Shown here piece by piece: positions 34,751-48,055 of a stretch of 64,000 bases of DNA. The DNA is taken from the NCBI RefSeq assembly GCF_963583255.1, contig NC_084803.1:24154428-24218427 (forward strand), written 5' to 3'. This DNA is from Pyrus communis. Taxonomy: Eukaryota; Streptophyta; Magnoliopsida; Rosales; Rosaceae. A model generated the notes under the pieces. That model searched no databases. It saw only the letters and a list, made by a program, of their open reading frames with translations, and was not told the DNA's origin. Numbering within the stretch: position 1 is the stretch's first letter; every line of letters starts with the position of its first letter. A program made the translations under genes and the position numbers.

Positions 34751-35430
34751 GGTTATTGATAGCAAGTTCTCAAGAGTTTTCGTATTTCGAATAATTCCAC
34801 CGCCACTGGGATCTTTACAAATTTAGTCTTGGAGTTATTAGATTTGAAGACACACAATAATTGACCAACTTAAATGCATATGCACATATATTATGCCAAA
34901 TTGTTGTTAGTGAAGAATCATCACTGTCATTTGTTCGAGACAATACTTTTGGAATATTATTAAGGAAAACGGCTTCAAAACTTTGAATTTTAATAATTAA
35001 AAAAAAAAAAAAAAAAAAAAACCTAACTACGACCGTGCAATTGCACAGCGTTTTTTCCCAGATTTTGTTTGGTTTGGTGTGCTGGTGTTTTTTCCAGCTT
35101 ATGTATTTGCTTCAATGGAGTCTTTTATCCATTTCAAATGTATGCCGCAACTTTTAAAAAATAAAAATATTTATGTGGAGTGATTGATGGCAGGAGAAAG
35201 GGGGTTCATATAAAAATAAAAAAATAAAAAAACTTGCTGGAGAAGGGTTTTTTTTTTTTTTTGGAAGAAAATAAAAGCATTCTTACTTTCTTAGAGAGAA
35301 CTTGTGGAGTTCATTAACATAACATAAGGAACTCCAAAAAAAAACTTTGAGTTGTGAACCATATGAATTTTCAATTACCTCCGATTCTAATTGGTTCTTT
35401 GTTTGATTAGAGAATATAAATAATTGAAAG
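34751..35430. other. Tail of the repeat plus intergenic DNA with A and T runs
   Basis: 34733-34940 matches 17120-17330. An A run at about 34996-35020 follows, and a T run near 35247-35263. No gene seen. Confidence 0.5.
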
Positions 35431-35439
35431 TGTTCAATA

Positions 35440-35910
35440 TAAAACACTGGACCAAGAAAGAGACACTATTTATGAAATTAGACTAAAAAAGAGACACTAT
35501 TTATGAAACTGTATCAATTACTATACACTATTTATGAAATTGGACAAAAAACTAGACACTATTTATGAAACATGACCAAGAACTAGGCATTATATATGAA
35601 AGTGAACCAAGACCTAGATACTATTTATAAAACTGGATAAAAAAATGAGAAACTATTTATAAAATTGGGTCAAGAATGAGACACTATTTATGAAAATGTA
35701 CCAATTAGTATACACTATTTATGAAACAGGACCTAATAACTAAACACTATTTACAAAAGTGAACCAAGAACTAGGCACTATTTATAAATCTTGACAATAA
35801 ATAGTGTAGTATCGTTTAGTTTTATAAATAGTATAGTGTTCAGTTTCATAAATAGTATAGTACTGTTAAGTTTCATAAACAGTATAGTATTGTTTCATAA
35901 ATAGTGTCTG
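35440..35910. repeat. Degenerate foldback minisatellite
   Basis: ACACTATTTATGAAA and close variants recur about every 30-40 bp from 35463 to 35790. From about 35800 to 35910 the reverse complement (TTTCATAAATAGTGT) recurs four or five times. The transcript could form a long imperfect hairpin. Confidence 0.7.
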
Positions 35911-36227
35911 TGATGGACGCAGGCATCTAGGCGAGTCAGGTTTTTTTTTTTTTTTTTTTTTTTAAATATTAAAATTATGTCATTTTCATTAAAATTTAAG
36001 TTTTTTTGTCCTCTTTATTAAAAGTTAAGGGTTTTTCATTACAGTTTAAGTTTTTTCATTAAATAAAGTTATAGCATGATTTTTTATTAAAATAAACTTA
36101 ACCTAAGTTCTTTCGATGAAAACTCTCATATTATTATTTTCTGCATCGAAAGATTGCATGGATCTATTATCTTTTCCTATACATGTGAGTGCCCGTATGC
36201 TCAATTTTGGCGGAATCAATTCCGTAC

Positions 36228-39200
36228 CTGATTGTAGTATGTAGGCATCCATGTCAATAGAATAAAGGTTCCCCAATTGTGGCAAAAGTGGCAGACGATA
36301 AGAGCCCAAACAGGTGTTTTTGATAATATTAGCTTCCAAGGAATGACCTTAACAGGCTCCTTAGATGTGTTTCCAGTTCCACCCATGATAAGTCCTTTTT
36401 CCTCTGCGCTAAGCTCTGGATCCTCTTTTGGTGTGCTATATGCCTAACGATACAACAATAAAGATGGTCTGGAGTTAACTTTAATGGATCAACATCAAAA
36501 TGCAGCTCAAATCAGTTCATTCGTATATTTCATACATGTCATGTCTAATTCCGAGTATATTTTCATGGTATAAGGAGAAGATCACCAGTTAAGTACGACG
36601 AATGGGCATGAGAAACAGTTAGTGTAAATCATTTCATATTTCAAAAGACAAGTGACCTTAATAACAATAATTCTGTATACTTACACTTTTAAAAATGAAG
36701 ATTCAGTACTACAGTTCATTCACACAATCCCGAAAATGAAAGGAAAAAAGTTGTCGCCCCGAGAAATCAAAGCAAGTCTATCCAACAAATTTTCGTCAAA
36801 TACCATTGTGAGTCAAAGAATACATTAAACACTACAATTGCATATCACATCAAACTTTCCCTTCTAAATGAAAGCATTACTGGATATTGCACAGCTCAAA
36901 CAAGAACATATTAACGGTCCGGAGATAGGATAATATTTATTTTTCTTTTGAAATAGTCTATCTTAAATCAAGAGTAGACAAGGTAATTCAAGTATTTCAA
37001 ATGTTGAAGGAAGCAAGAACATACTTTATTCAGCCATAATGCCAACCAGATACTACCAAGAGAGCCAAATGAGTAAAACACAGACGGCCATTTGAACTTC
37101 TGGATTAGAATCGGAGAAACGGCCAACCCAGTGACAGAACCAAGGTACATGCCAGTATATACTAGTGAAAGTGCTCTGCTTCTCTCAGACACTGGAATCC
37201 ACTTAGAGAGTATATTATTCATAGCAGGCATAGCGACACCCTGTGAAACGAACAAGGAATATCTGTTCAGCAATGATAACCCTTACTTGAATTACCAAGA
37301 GAAAAATCCTATTTCAGAAAGGAAGCTGAGATACAATTAAATATCAAATGAGAAAAAATTTAAATAATTATACATAAAACCTGAAGGAAAACTTCTGCGT
37401 GCTAAACTACAAAAGTGAAATGGGACAATTGGTGTTCAAATTAACTTGTCATACAAATAAAAGTCCCTCATTCTTTTACAAGTTTTAAGGGGTAATCATT
37501 TTAGGTTATTTATTTTACTCCTGTTTTGTTTCTTAAGCTGAATGATTTGTTCAAAGCCAATTTCTAAAGGAAAAGTAAGTGTCAAGTGTCAACTAATACA
37601 ATGCAGAATCGGAGTAAAATAGGATTAGAGATCCAAAGCAAAGCACTAGAAAGACGAAACTCACCAATCCCCATGAAAGCACGCATGATAAACAAAAAAG
37701 GGAGGCTGATTTTTGCTGCAATAGGTGTCAAAATTGTCGCTACTGACCACCAGATCACTCCAAAACCCAATACACGCTTTCCACCAATTTTATCTGCCAA
37801 AATGCCTCCAAGAATCTATATACAAGAGCAATCATAAAATTAATATGATCATACAGGAGAACTGAGAGTAGAAATTGTAGCTTCTAAGCACATCTGTATG
37901 GGAAAAAGAGATAGCATATATCATATATGTATCTTGAACAACAAATATATGCTATTCTTAATAAAACAGTATCCTCTAGACCATAAAAGGACACAACCAT
38001 GATTAGATGCCCACTAATGTGCTTAGGAGATTAAGAATGAAGGTGTGCTTAGGAGATTAAAGTTAGTTTATTTTTGAGTAATGCGCATACATTAGTATAC
38101 TTAGTCAAACCTGAGTAAGCAGGTAACCCCAGAAAAAGGAGGACTGAATCAAGCCAACTGTTGCACTATTCCAGTTGAATTCCTGTGACATGGGAAGTAT
38201 TGCAATGCTCATGTTTACCTACAATATAAAAATTTTACACTGTTAGCTGATTGAGAAGTATCACGTTAAAAACCCAACACATTAAAAACATATTTTCGAG
38301 TTGTGCAATGCTTATGTTTAACAATGATGTAACATCAAGGTTACTATGATATAGGAAATACTTTTATCTTGAAGAGAATTGCCTTGGTAGCTTAAGACAT
38401 CTTGTAACTAATTATACAAGAGTATCTGTTGTGAGGAAAGAGGCTATATATGTATGTATATATAAGTGTGTCTATATATCTTGAACCTTACAAACAACAT
38501 ATATGCACAATGATGCAAAACAGAAAAATACTCACACGATCCATGTTGCACAATAGGAATGCTGTAAAACAAAGGAGTACAATCACCCAGCGCTTGGGAA
38601 TCTCCCACCAAGAAGGTACTTTACGAACATTTCTGGCTGCCAAAACAGCTTCACCTGACCCCTCTATTGATGTGAGTGAGTCCACCTCTGATTCTGTTAT
38701 GTCATTCTCCTCCGACTTGTAATAAGCACAGGTCCTGTTAACCTTAGCATGTTCATACTTATGATATTTCCCGTAATCAAGCTTATCCAGCTTTCTTGAT
38801 TGAATACAACTTCTAAAAGAGTGATTCGAAGAAAGATAGCTTTTACATCTTCCTCTAAGTATTTGTTTAGTAATGGTGCTCTGAGACCTTATACCAGATT
38901 GCAAAAACATTAGATAAGGGTTATTGCCTTCATCACGCACCCTACCTGTTGCCTTCAGAACGTTTGTATCTGAAGAATCAATTGCACGCTGATAAGGGCT
39001 GTACGAATATCCAGATATAGAACCACTAGCCCTGGGAGTACATAAAGTTGGGTAAACTGTTTTCCCCTGATAATACAGACGCTCTCCCTTGTGATGCACA
39101 ATGGCGTGGTTTGTTTGACGTACCTTTCCTGCCAATATCAAAGAGTCATAAAGTAACAATGTAACCGCCTCTGAAACATCAAAATTTCAACAGTATCAGC

Positions 39201-40203
39201 AATCCTAAATTGTCTCATTATCTATTTGTAGTCTCCTGGTATATAATTTGTCCAAATTTTGTTGAGCCAAATTAAGCAAGTCCTTAATGAACTTAGCAAG
39301 ACAAAATTATTCCCAAATTTGCTCAGTGGCTGAGTGAAAAAGGTAGTTTCTTGCTTAGTGCTTACGTGCACATATTCATACATACATGCACACATAAATG
39401 TACATATCCATGTCTGTGTGAAAACAAGAAACCCATCTAAATTTATTGGCGGAAAAATTTACATGCACCGAAAACCGCAAATTGTATTGAATTGTTGAAT
39501 TCAATAGTAGAATTCAATTAAAGAATAATACTTGCGTTCCCTCATGGGGAATGCGCATTTCCCACCTTTTGCATATAATTATCATAATCAGAACCATTCA
39601 AATTCTTTATCTTCATTTGAAGATTATCCCTATAAAAAATTTATTCAAATCGGAGATTGTTTAGTTATCGATATATTTGGATGACTAGATGTTCTTCGAT
39701 TCGAATGATTGTCTATAGAGATGATCTTCAAATAAAGCTTAAGAAGTTGAACGGTTCTGATTATAAAATTCATATGGTGAATATAGGTTATTCGAAAGAA
39801 GTGGGTTATGTGCATTCCCCCATTGGGGGAACACAAGTATTATCCTCAATTAAATTACTACATTCCCATCAAAATTCATCACAAAAATCAATAATTTGCT
39901 ACTGAAAATCTATCAACATATCCAAATTATCCACATAGAATGTAAGGCGGAAGAAGCAACATGCAACTAGATTAAGTAGTTCACCTCACAAAATTGGAAA
40001 ATTCAAAAAATAAAACAATCAAATTCAACCGCATGCATGCAATAATTCCACTGCAAACAAGCAAGAATTCACAAAATGCAACCAAAAATAAAAATACTGA
40101 AAAAAAAAAAAATATATATATATATAGAACAAGTTAGAAAAGCCAAGCTACTATAACTGAAAGAACCGAAATTCCGGTTCGATATCAAACCTCCAATCGC
40201 CAT
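36228..40203 (-). pseudogene. PHT4;4: PHT4-family plastid anion/ascorbate transporter, 3'-truncated
   Basis: Six exons on the minus strand: 40203-40158, 39170-38536, 38218-38111, 37815-37660, 37240-37025, 36443-36228. All are in phase and would encode 459 residues. The long Ser/Arg/Lys-rich N-terminus before Lys-Arg-Trp-Val-Ile-Val-Leu fits a chloroplast transit peptide. Major-facilitator motifs follow: Asn-Met-Asp-Arg-Val, Gly-Gly-Lys-Arg-Val-Leu-Gly, Gly-Met-Tyr-Leu-Gly-Ser. The last exon ends at Thr-Tyr-Tyr-Asn-Gln before a GT donor, but no further exon is found, so the last ~190 residues (several membrane helices) are missing. Exon 4 ends Gly-Glu without a GT at the phase-correct point. 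In Arabidopsis PHT4;4 carries ascorbate into chloroplasts. The subfamily assignment within PHT4 is likely but not certain. Confidence 0.82.
39523..39845. mobile_element. Mutator-type MITE with long inverted repeats, in transporter intron 1
   Basis: The ends G(A/G)ATAATACTTG(C/T)GTTCCC are inverted and the similarity extends about 150 bp inwards on both arms. Flanked by a perfect 9-bp duplication TCAATTAAA (39514-39522 and 39846-39854), the length typical of Mutator-like elements. Non-coding, 323 bp. Lies in the intron between 39171 and 40157. Confidence 0.85.
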
Positions 40204-40330
40204 TGAATTTATCTCCAACAAAAAAGAAGCTATAATCTCAGTGGATCGAACAAAATTCTTACTCCATTTCAGAACTCAGAGAGTCGAACAACCAGAAAGC
40301 TTAGAGGCAGTGACTGAGGGACGATTCGAT

Positions 40331-42309
40331 GCGACGCCGTTTTGGGGCTCTCTCCGTGTGCCTCGTTGCTTCTCCGTCGTTTTCACTCTCTCCCAACGCT
40401 CGAGAGGATAACCAGAGGCTTTTTTCTCATACAAACATTTTGTGTAAGATTTTTTCTGATTTTTATTTTTATTTTTTATTATTTAAACAAGCAGGAAAAA
40501 TTGGGTGGGCGTTGTACTCGAAGGAAGATCGGTCGACAGGCTGACACGTGGCGCATCATTCTCGTGAAGGGAAGAGGACAAAGTTATCCAAATACCCCTC
40601 CATGCAAGTTGGATATCCAGTGGATATGGATGGGTGAAAGGATAATTAGGGGGAAGGAGCATGGGTATTTTTGAGAATGGGGTTAAAAAATCTGGGTCCT
40701 CGAACAACGGAGATGATGCAAAATTTATACTTTCGTTATTCATTTGTTGTGTTTATTTTTGTTTAAATTTTCTCGCCGCGTAATTTAGCCGACGTGGAAT
40801 ATTCGTATACGTACCCTAAGGAATACGTGGAAAGTGAGGATGGTAAACGTCAGTTTTATTAGGCCTAATGTCAAAGAGATCAAATTTTGTAAATCAAATG
40901 TGTGGACGTTGATGATTTGATTACTATTTTAGTGTTAATTTTCTTTTGGTCAAACGATAGTTTTGTTAAATTAGCTACCGAAAGAGTTTGAATCTACACC
41001 ATCATGTAAGGGCTTAACATATTTCCACCACTGTGGTAAACAGCCTCTTTTTACTTAGGTGTTGATTAACGTATTTATTTTTTATTGGTAACAGATCATT
41101 TGATTTACAAACTTAATTTAAAAATTTAGTCTCTTAGCATTACCCGTCTTATTAATGCAACACCCCCAAATAAAAGATCTAGTTAGTTGAAAAGAGATGA
41201 GTCTTTCATGCTCTTGAAAAACCAGGGAGAAAAGAAGAGATTTATGCAACTTTGAATAATTTGATTATGTGCACGAAAATAGAGTTTACAAGTAGTTTAA
41301 ATTTACAGGATATAAATATTTTTTTTTTCTCAAAAGCGAGTCAGAGTAGTCACGTAACTCAATGTAACAGTAAAATGGATAAAAATTAACTGCAGCTAGT
41401 GCATTTTTATTAGAATCGATCCTACAATAAAATGTGCGTTGGCCACTATTGAGATGTATAAGTTCTTAAATTTTCATGTAAAAAAAGTCATGGGTTCAGT
41501 TTCGAAATAAGTTAAAATACAATTAAGTACAAGTCGAACTTCAATAATAGGTTAAAAAATATGTTTAATTTTCATGTATTGAAATAAGTTAAAATACTAC
41601 ATAGAAGGTGCTTGTTATATGTTCAGTTAATTTTTGAAACAGATAATTAAAAAATTTAACAATGTTAAGTCTTAGTTAAGTTGGAGGACACGTGTTGAAA
41701 AAGTATCAAGAAAACACATGAAGGAGACACATAGTTGGGGATAGCAGATTTGATTTGTCGACTTAGATTTAGTACGTTAATTTGATTTGATTCGTTGACT
41801 CTAATTTAGTTACCAATGTTAGTTATTTAGTTAAGTGGGTGAACACATGTCAAGTAATTAGAGAAGATGTACATAAAGGAGACACTAAAACGGTTAATGT
41901 TAGTTATTTAGTTAAGTGGGTAAACATATAACGAGTAATTAAAGAAGACATAAAGGAGGCACTAAAACGGCAGCTAGTACAAATCAAACTTCAATAATCT
42001 TTCCTTTTTTTTCTTAGTACAATAGTCTCTCTCATTTTTTTTTTAAATACAAACAATACAATACAACACAATACAATACAAATACAAATACAAATACAAT
42101 ACAATACAACACAAACAATAATAAAGACCTAGCTCCATACTCCAAAAGGCACCCCTATAGAATATTAGTGCACAAATGATGCATGCATGGCAACTTTGAC
42201 TGATGACGGGAAGCAGTTGGTAATTTCCTCGATCAGAAGATATCAGGAGCTACCTAAGAGATAAAAGTAAACAAGCGGCGGTAGTTAAGTTTGATAACAA
42301 AATTACTAC
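40331..42309. other. Intergenic, simple repeats, no gene seen
   Basis: Includes the presumed transporter promoter near 40330-40450 (no clear TATA box) and a short partial duplication around GTTAGTTATTTAGTTAAGTGG (41818 and 41907). An AATAC-rich microsatellite lies at about 42050-42115. Confidence 0.5.
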
Positions 42310-45300
42310 TCATATATGTGCGTGTGTCGTTTGAGATGATTTGAGCATCCACCGTTGCCTGATCAAGGCAATCCTCACATAAAACCAGTCATCTAAAACA
42401 TTTAAGAAGTTGATGTACGCGTATCTCCATGACCTGATGAATATCAAACTGCCACAAACTCCCCAAAATCCAGCAAAAAATCCAAGCCCCGCACATATGT
42501 AAAATCCCTTGCTTATAAGTTCATCCTTCTCTTCTTCTTTTCTCATCCCAATGTTCTGATCTGGATGATCTGTTTTTTTTCTGGAATACACGGCTTTTGA
42601 AGTGGAGGTCCACACAACTGAGGGTTTCCAGCATAAGTAGAGGGATCAAAGCTTTGGAGTTGAGTTCCGATGGGAATTTCGCCAAACAAGTTGTTGTATG
42701 ACAAGTCCAAGACACCAAGGCAATCTATTCGAGAAAGGCTTGTCGGAATTCTTCCATCTAACTAGTTTCTTGACAAATCAAGGGCATCCAATGACTGCAA
42801 CCTTCCAATGTCTGGAGTTATGTGACCTGTTAATCGGTTTCTCGATAGGTTTAAAGAAACCAATCCAACTAAATGACTGATTTCTTTTGGTATCTCCCCG
42901 ATGAATCTGTTGCTTGAGAAATCAATTCTCTTCAGAAGACCCAAAGTGTTTCTGTATACTTGCATGCTTCCCTTCCATATGAAGGCCGCATCATCCTCAT
43001 ACTCATCTGAAATCTCGGGCGCCTCGTAATAATGTGTGATCTTCATATTTGGATTTCCTTTCTGAGCTAGAGTAGTCAAATTATTGAGGCACTTGGGTAT
43101 ACCTCCCGAGATGTTGTTCATAGAGAAATCCAAAATCTGAATGCGTGATAGACGACATAACTGTGATGGCATGCTTGCATTGAAATGATTAGATGAAAGC
43201 ATTAGTGATGCGAGATTTACTTGACACTCAAATTAAACCCTCGTTTGACAATTGTAGTAGAATGGATAAGTGAGGGATCGTTCTAGACCGGGGATTAGGA
43301 GGGCTTGCTAAAACCTTCTAAATTGACTTAAAAACATAAAAACTAAATTAAAATACTCTTAACAAGACTACTATGACTCAGAATGGCTTTGAAAAAACTC
43401 AAATTGTCTAAAACAATCAAATTGACTCAAATAGAAGCTAGAACTTGATTTAGACGAATTTGCAATTGTTTATGACTCCAAAAGCTTAAAGATACAAAAA
43501 TAAAACAAATACGAATGATTAAGACTTAACAAAATAGGGGGGGAATTGTGGTTGGACGATATTAAATTAAAAAGACAGAATATAATTAAAGGCAAAATGT
43601 AAATATGAATGTGATAAAAATATGGATGATGGAATAGCCAAGGGGTTCTTCTCCACACATGTTACACTTGCAAACAAAATTGATTCTCAGTTGGTCTTTC
43701 GATAAGTTGTGAAACTCAATGCTCCAAGTTAATTAGATCCGCTTAGATTAACTTTCAGATTTCCCTAAATTCGTTGGATTGAATGGAATACGCATTACAA
43801 CCAAATTATTCTTAATCAAAGTCCCTAACTATGGAATACGCATGATAGAGACATTTAACCAAGATCATTAAGTTCAACGGAAATCATAAACATCGACGAG
43901 GCATTCGTTACTATGGAATACGCATGAAACTTATGCCAAGAATTCGTTTAACGCGATTGTTTATAAGCAACCTCTACTACTTGTGAATATAAGTTCATAA
44001 CGATTAGGTGAAATTCACTTATATTCTAGCGTCATATTTATGCATGAAAATTAAGCTTGCAATCTCAATGAACATACATAAATAAGTTATCAATCAAACA
44101 GTTAAACGAATTGAATCCACAACTTATGAAATTCCAACCAAACGTAATCAATTCAAAATGCAAATATAAACATAGTTTCGAATCACCCCCTAGCTAAAGG
44201 GGGTTTAGTTCCTCATAACTTTGAAATCAAAGAAACACCTAAACATTCCAACAACTCAAACGTGAATTGTATGAACGTTTAGGCACTCTTCTCTTCCCTT
44301 CTCATACGTACAAAACAAAGAGAATTAAATTTAAACTTTGAAATCAAAGAAACACCTAAACATTCCAACAACTCAAACTTGAATTGTATGAACGTTTAAG
44401 CACTCTTTTCTTCCTCGTTGTTGTAGCACAAAGTCTAAGGTGAGCTTAAGGGCTTTAGGTGTATGTGGAATGGAGTAGGGAGTGGTTGGAGATGGAAGAA
44501 TGAAGAGAAAATATGCAGAAAATGAAGTGGGACTCACGGCAATGGAATGGTATTTGTGTTGTGTGAAGTGTTGTGAATGGAAATATGAGATATGAATTGA
44601 ATGGGGAGTGAATGAATGAATGCTAGGGTATTTATAGGGGTAGTGGAGGGAACATATGGCTGTTTGTTTAAGCATTTGTGTGGAGGAATGATGGAAAAAC
44701 AGCTAGGACACATGTGAAAACTGGAATTGCACAAGGGGAGCAAAGGGAACCCACGGCATGGATGGATTTGCATGTGTTTGGGAAGCTGTTTTGCTCATTT
44801 TCTGGATGCAATGATGAAGAGTTTAATAATTAATGCATGTAGGTGGTTGAAATGATGAAGAATGAGTGGTGGATGTGTGAATGATTGAATGTGCATGTGG
44901 GTGAATGTGAAGGGAATGCATGTGAGGATGCAGGAAATGCAATGGAACTCACGGCACAAAGGTTCTTTGGTGATGAATGTGGTTGATTTAATGGAGGAAC
45001 AAGTGCATGTGTTGAATTGGTGGTGCATGTGATTAAAGATGGAGAAGGTGGTGTAATGATGAAGTGGAATGGCTGAAAATGCAAGGGGGAGTGAAGGCCA
45101 CGGCAAAGGTGTTTTGGTGCATGTGTTGGCTGTTTTGTTTGTTGGTTAAAGCTTGTGTTTGCATGTGAATGTTGTTTGTGTGAAGTGTGTGTGAATGTGC
45201 ATGTGTTTTAAAGAATGAATGGTGGTATAATGATGAAGTGTGATGAGTGATAAGTGTATGATATGTTGAGTGATATGTTGAGTGGTAAGTGAATGATAAG

Positions 45301-47324
45301 ATAAGTGATAAGTGAATGATATGTTGAGTGATAAGATAAATGGTTATTGATATGTGGTTATTGATATGTAGATGAATGAATGATATGATAAGTAATAAAT
45401 ATATGATATGTGGTGATGATAAGATAAGTGTATGATATGATAAGTGGTGAATGAAGGAGTGGAATGTTGGAATGTTATGCACGACTAAGGATATAGGAAA
45501 GGTTTAAAAATCCTAAAACTAAAGGGAACAAGGTTCCGACACTTTGGTCTTCAATTAGGTTTTCAATTTCGTCCAACACTTTGGCTCCAAGCATAAGCTA
45601 TCCATCCTTAGCCCAAAAGTGCTCCAAAATGCATCTTTTTGCTCCTTTAGCCCTTTCGACCTACAAACACACGAAAATAGCTTAAAGTACTAAAATAACT
45701 AAAGAAACATAACGTAAATGCACGAGAACAAGCCTTTTAAGTCGCATGAATATGCTCCTATCAATTAGGATAATCAAATCCTGAAAACTAACTCCTAACC
45801 ATTTTGGTATAGGTCCTGATAATGTATTATTTCTAACTCTTAAACCTGTGCAGTTCTTCAAGGATGAAGGCAATTCTCCCAAAAACCTGTTGCTTCTTAA
45901 CTTCAGCGTTTCCATCCGAAATAAGGAGTCGATTGTGGCAGGAATTTTCCCAGAAAAAGCATTGTAACTCAAATCGAGCATGATCAGATTGTCCAAATAT
46001 GTTAAGAAATCTGGAAGTTGTCCATAGAGATTGTTACTTGAGAGATTAAGAAAGGTTAAACTTGTTGCAGTCAGTGCACGCAACCAAGTAATCGGCCCGA
46101 AAAAATTATTATTTGAGAGATCGAGGAATGACGCTTGTGATAGAAATGAGGGGATTGGACCTTCCAATTTGTTGGAACTCAAATGTAATTGAGGGGAATA
46201 TGCAAACTCCAATGTCAAATTTGCAAGTATTGTTCCTCCAATTTGATTGTGTGAGAGATTCATGAAGGCCAAATTAGGAGACATTCCTCCCCAAAACCAA
46301 CTTGGAAGGATATCGAAAATTCCAGCATTTGAAACATCAAGTCTAGAATAAAAGTTCTGAGTTTGAAGCCATTGTGGAAAATTTGGACCTACCTTGCAAG
46401 AACCTAGTATTATATAATCCAATTGGAAAGGAGGAATCCAATCCGAATGGAAGTTTAAAACTAGAGAGTTAAAGGACAAATCCAAATATTTCAATCTCGC
46501 AAGTCGTGAGAAATGGCTTTCGGAAATCACCCCTTCCAAATGATTCATACTAAGGTCGATACTCTCGAGCTTAGACATTTTCCCAATAGTTTCAGGAATA
46601 ATTCCACTTATTTGATTGCCAGAGAGATCTAAATCTTTCAAGAAAAAAACTTTATAAGATTAGGAAATGGCCCGACAAGATGATTGTAAGAGAGGTCCAG
46701 AAACTTTAATGAGTTTTGAGCGCATGCAGACATTAATATTTGAACCAACTGGGAAAATTGTCCACTCAGTCTGTTGTTCCTGAGGACCAACGATCGCAAA
46801 CTGCATAACCTAGCAAAAGAATGTGGATTTCATCCTTCAACTTGGTTAAAAGAGAGATCAAGATAGGAAAGCGAGGTCATGTTTCCAACAACACCAGGAA
46901 TTGGACCAGTTAAATTGTTGCCAATGAGGTCAAGATGAACAAGGCTTGTACTATAGGTTGACAACCATACGAATATCGAAGAAGATGTGAGACGGTTCAA
47001 ACTGAAATCAGCATGAGCAAGATATTTAGAAGAATTTATGGTAAAGAGAGTGGAAGGCATTGGAGGAGAATGAAGAGAACAATCCCTTAATGAAAAGTCC
47101 CTTAGCTTAGGGAGCTTATTAATTGCTTCGAGCCAGTCATAAGTGTTATTGAGATTGTTGTAACTCAAATCCAAATGTGTTAATGAAGAAAGACGAGGGA
47201 GCCAAGAATTGAGATTTTGCACAACATTAGTAGCAAAGTGGATGTAGGCAACATAGAAAAAGCAAGTTAAGATGGCCAACCAACCCACAATATATGCTTG
47301 ACTTGGCTCAATGGAAGTGGCCAA
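42310..47324 (-). pseudogene. Second LRR receptor-like protein, split by a solo LTR and stops
   Basis: Read on the minus strand the pieces are in gene order: LRRs from 47324 to 46830 (ending at an in-frame TGA), a broken stretch to about 46645, LRRs from 46641 to 45764, the solo LTR, then LRRs, island (Trp-Lys-Gly) and LRR from 43205 to a TAG near 42762. The last LRR, acidic linker, transmembrane helix (Gly-Phe-Phe-Ala-Gly-Phe-Trp-Gly) and basic tail end at 42310. The LRR frame resumes exactly across the solo LTR. The signal peptide and Cys-rich cap are not found, so the 5' end is lost. Same family as the first RLP gene. Confidence 0.88.
43206..45763 (-). mobile_element. Solo LTR of the Athila-like family inside the second RLP
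   Basis: 2558 bp, TGATGCGAG at the left and CTCCTATCA at the right, the same ends as the LTRs at 25159-27624. Flanked by a perfect 5-bp duplication ATTAG (43201-43205 and 45764-45768). No internal region, so it arose by LTR-LTR recombination after insertion. It contains a TGATATGTTGAG-type minisatellite (45240-45450) and a ~130 bp local duplication near 44230-44400. Confidence 0.93.
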
Positions 47325-48014
47325 GCCATTGACTAGACTTTACTAGTTGAATTGTTGACGCAAAATTAAATGATTTTTTGCCTTGATTTGGTTGAGTTTT
47401 GATTTTAATTGTATTTAATCTTGCAAATGCTGCAATCCACAAGGAGGCATACGCCCAATTGCCCATCCAACAAGACTATGCATACTGGTTTTATGTAAGT
47501 AGGAAAAAGGAAAAGAAAATTCATGTTTTTTAGTTTTTTGTTCTTTTGATATATGTTCGGAATCTGAATCAGATTGAACTAACATTATCATAGACTAAAG
47601 AAAAGACAGTGAATGGTGTTAGGCATTATTGCATGTATTTCAAACTTAGAGTGTCTTATACTTTATATTGCTTGGAAAAACTAGAGTAATAATTTTACAA
47701 AGATCAAAGATCAACACGCTACAAAGACTATATATATCTAGCAATCATGACTTTGTATGGGGCATAGAAAATGAACAACTTATTGGGGGAGTCAACCACT
47801 GAGTTCTCTATCATGACTTCATATGAGGGGCGTAGAAAATTAACAATTTATTCAGGGAGTAAACCATTGAGTTCTCTTAGTCTACCACCCGAGCTCAATC
47901 CAAAGATTACGATCCAAATTATGAGTTTGAAGCTATGAGAATTGCTTGCAAGACTCGCTAGGCATTTGGTATTTTTATCCCATCATCAATTCTAGCTCGG
48001 ACCAACTTCTTAAA

Positions 48015-48055
<41 letters not shown>

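Noticed and set aside
35440..35790. CRISPR-like regular repeats
   Set aside because: Plant nuclear DNA, spacing irregular and repeats degenerate; a minisatellite explains it.
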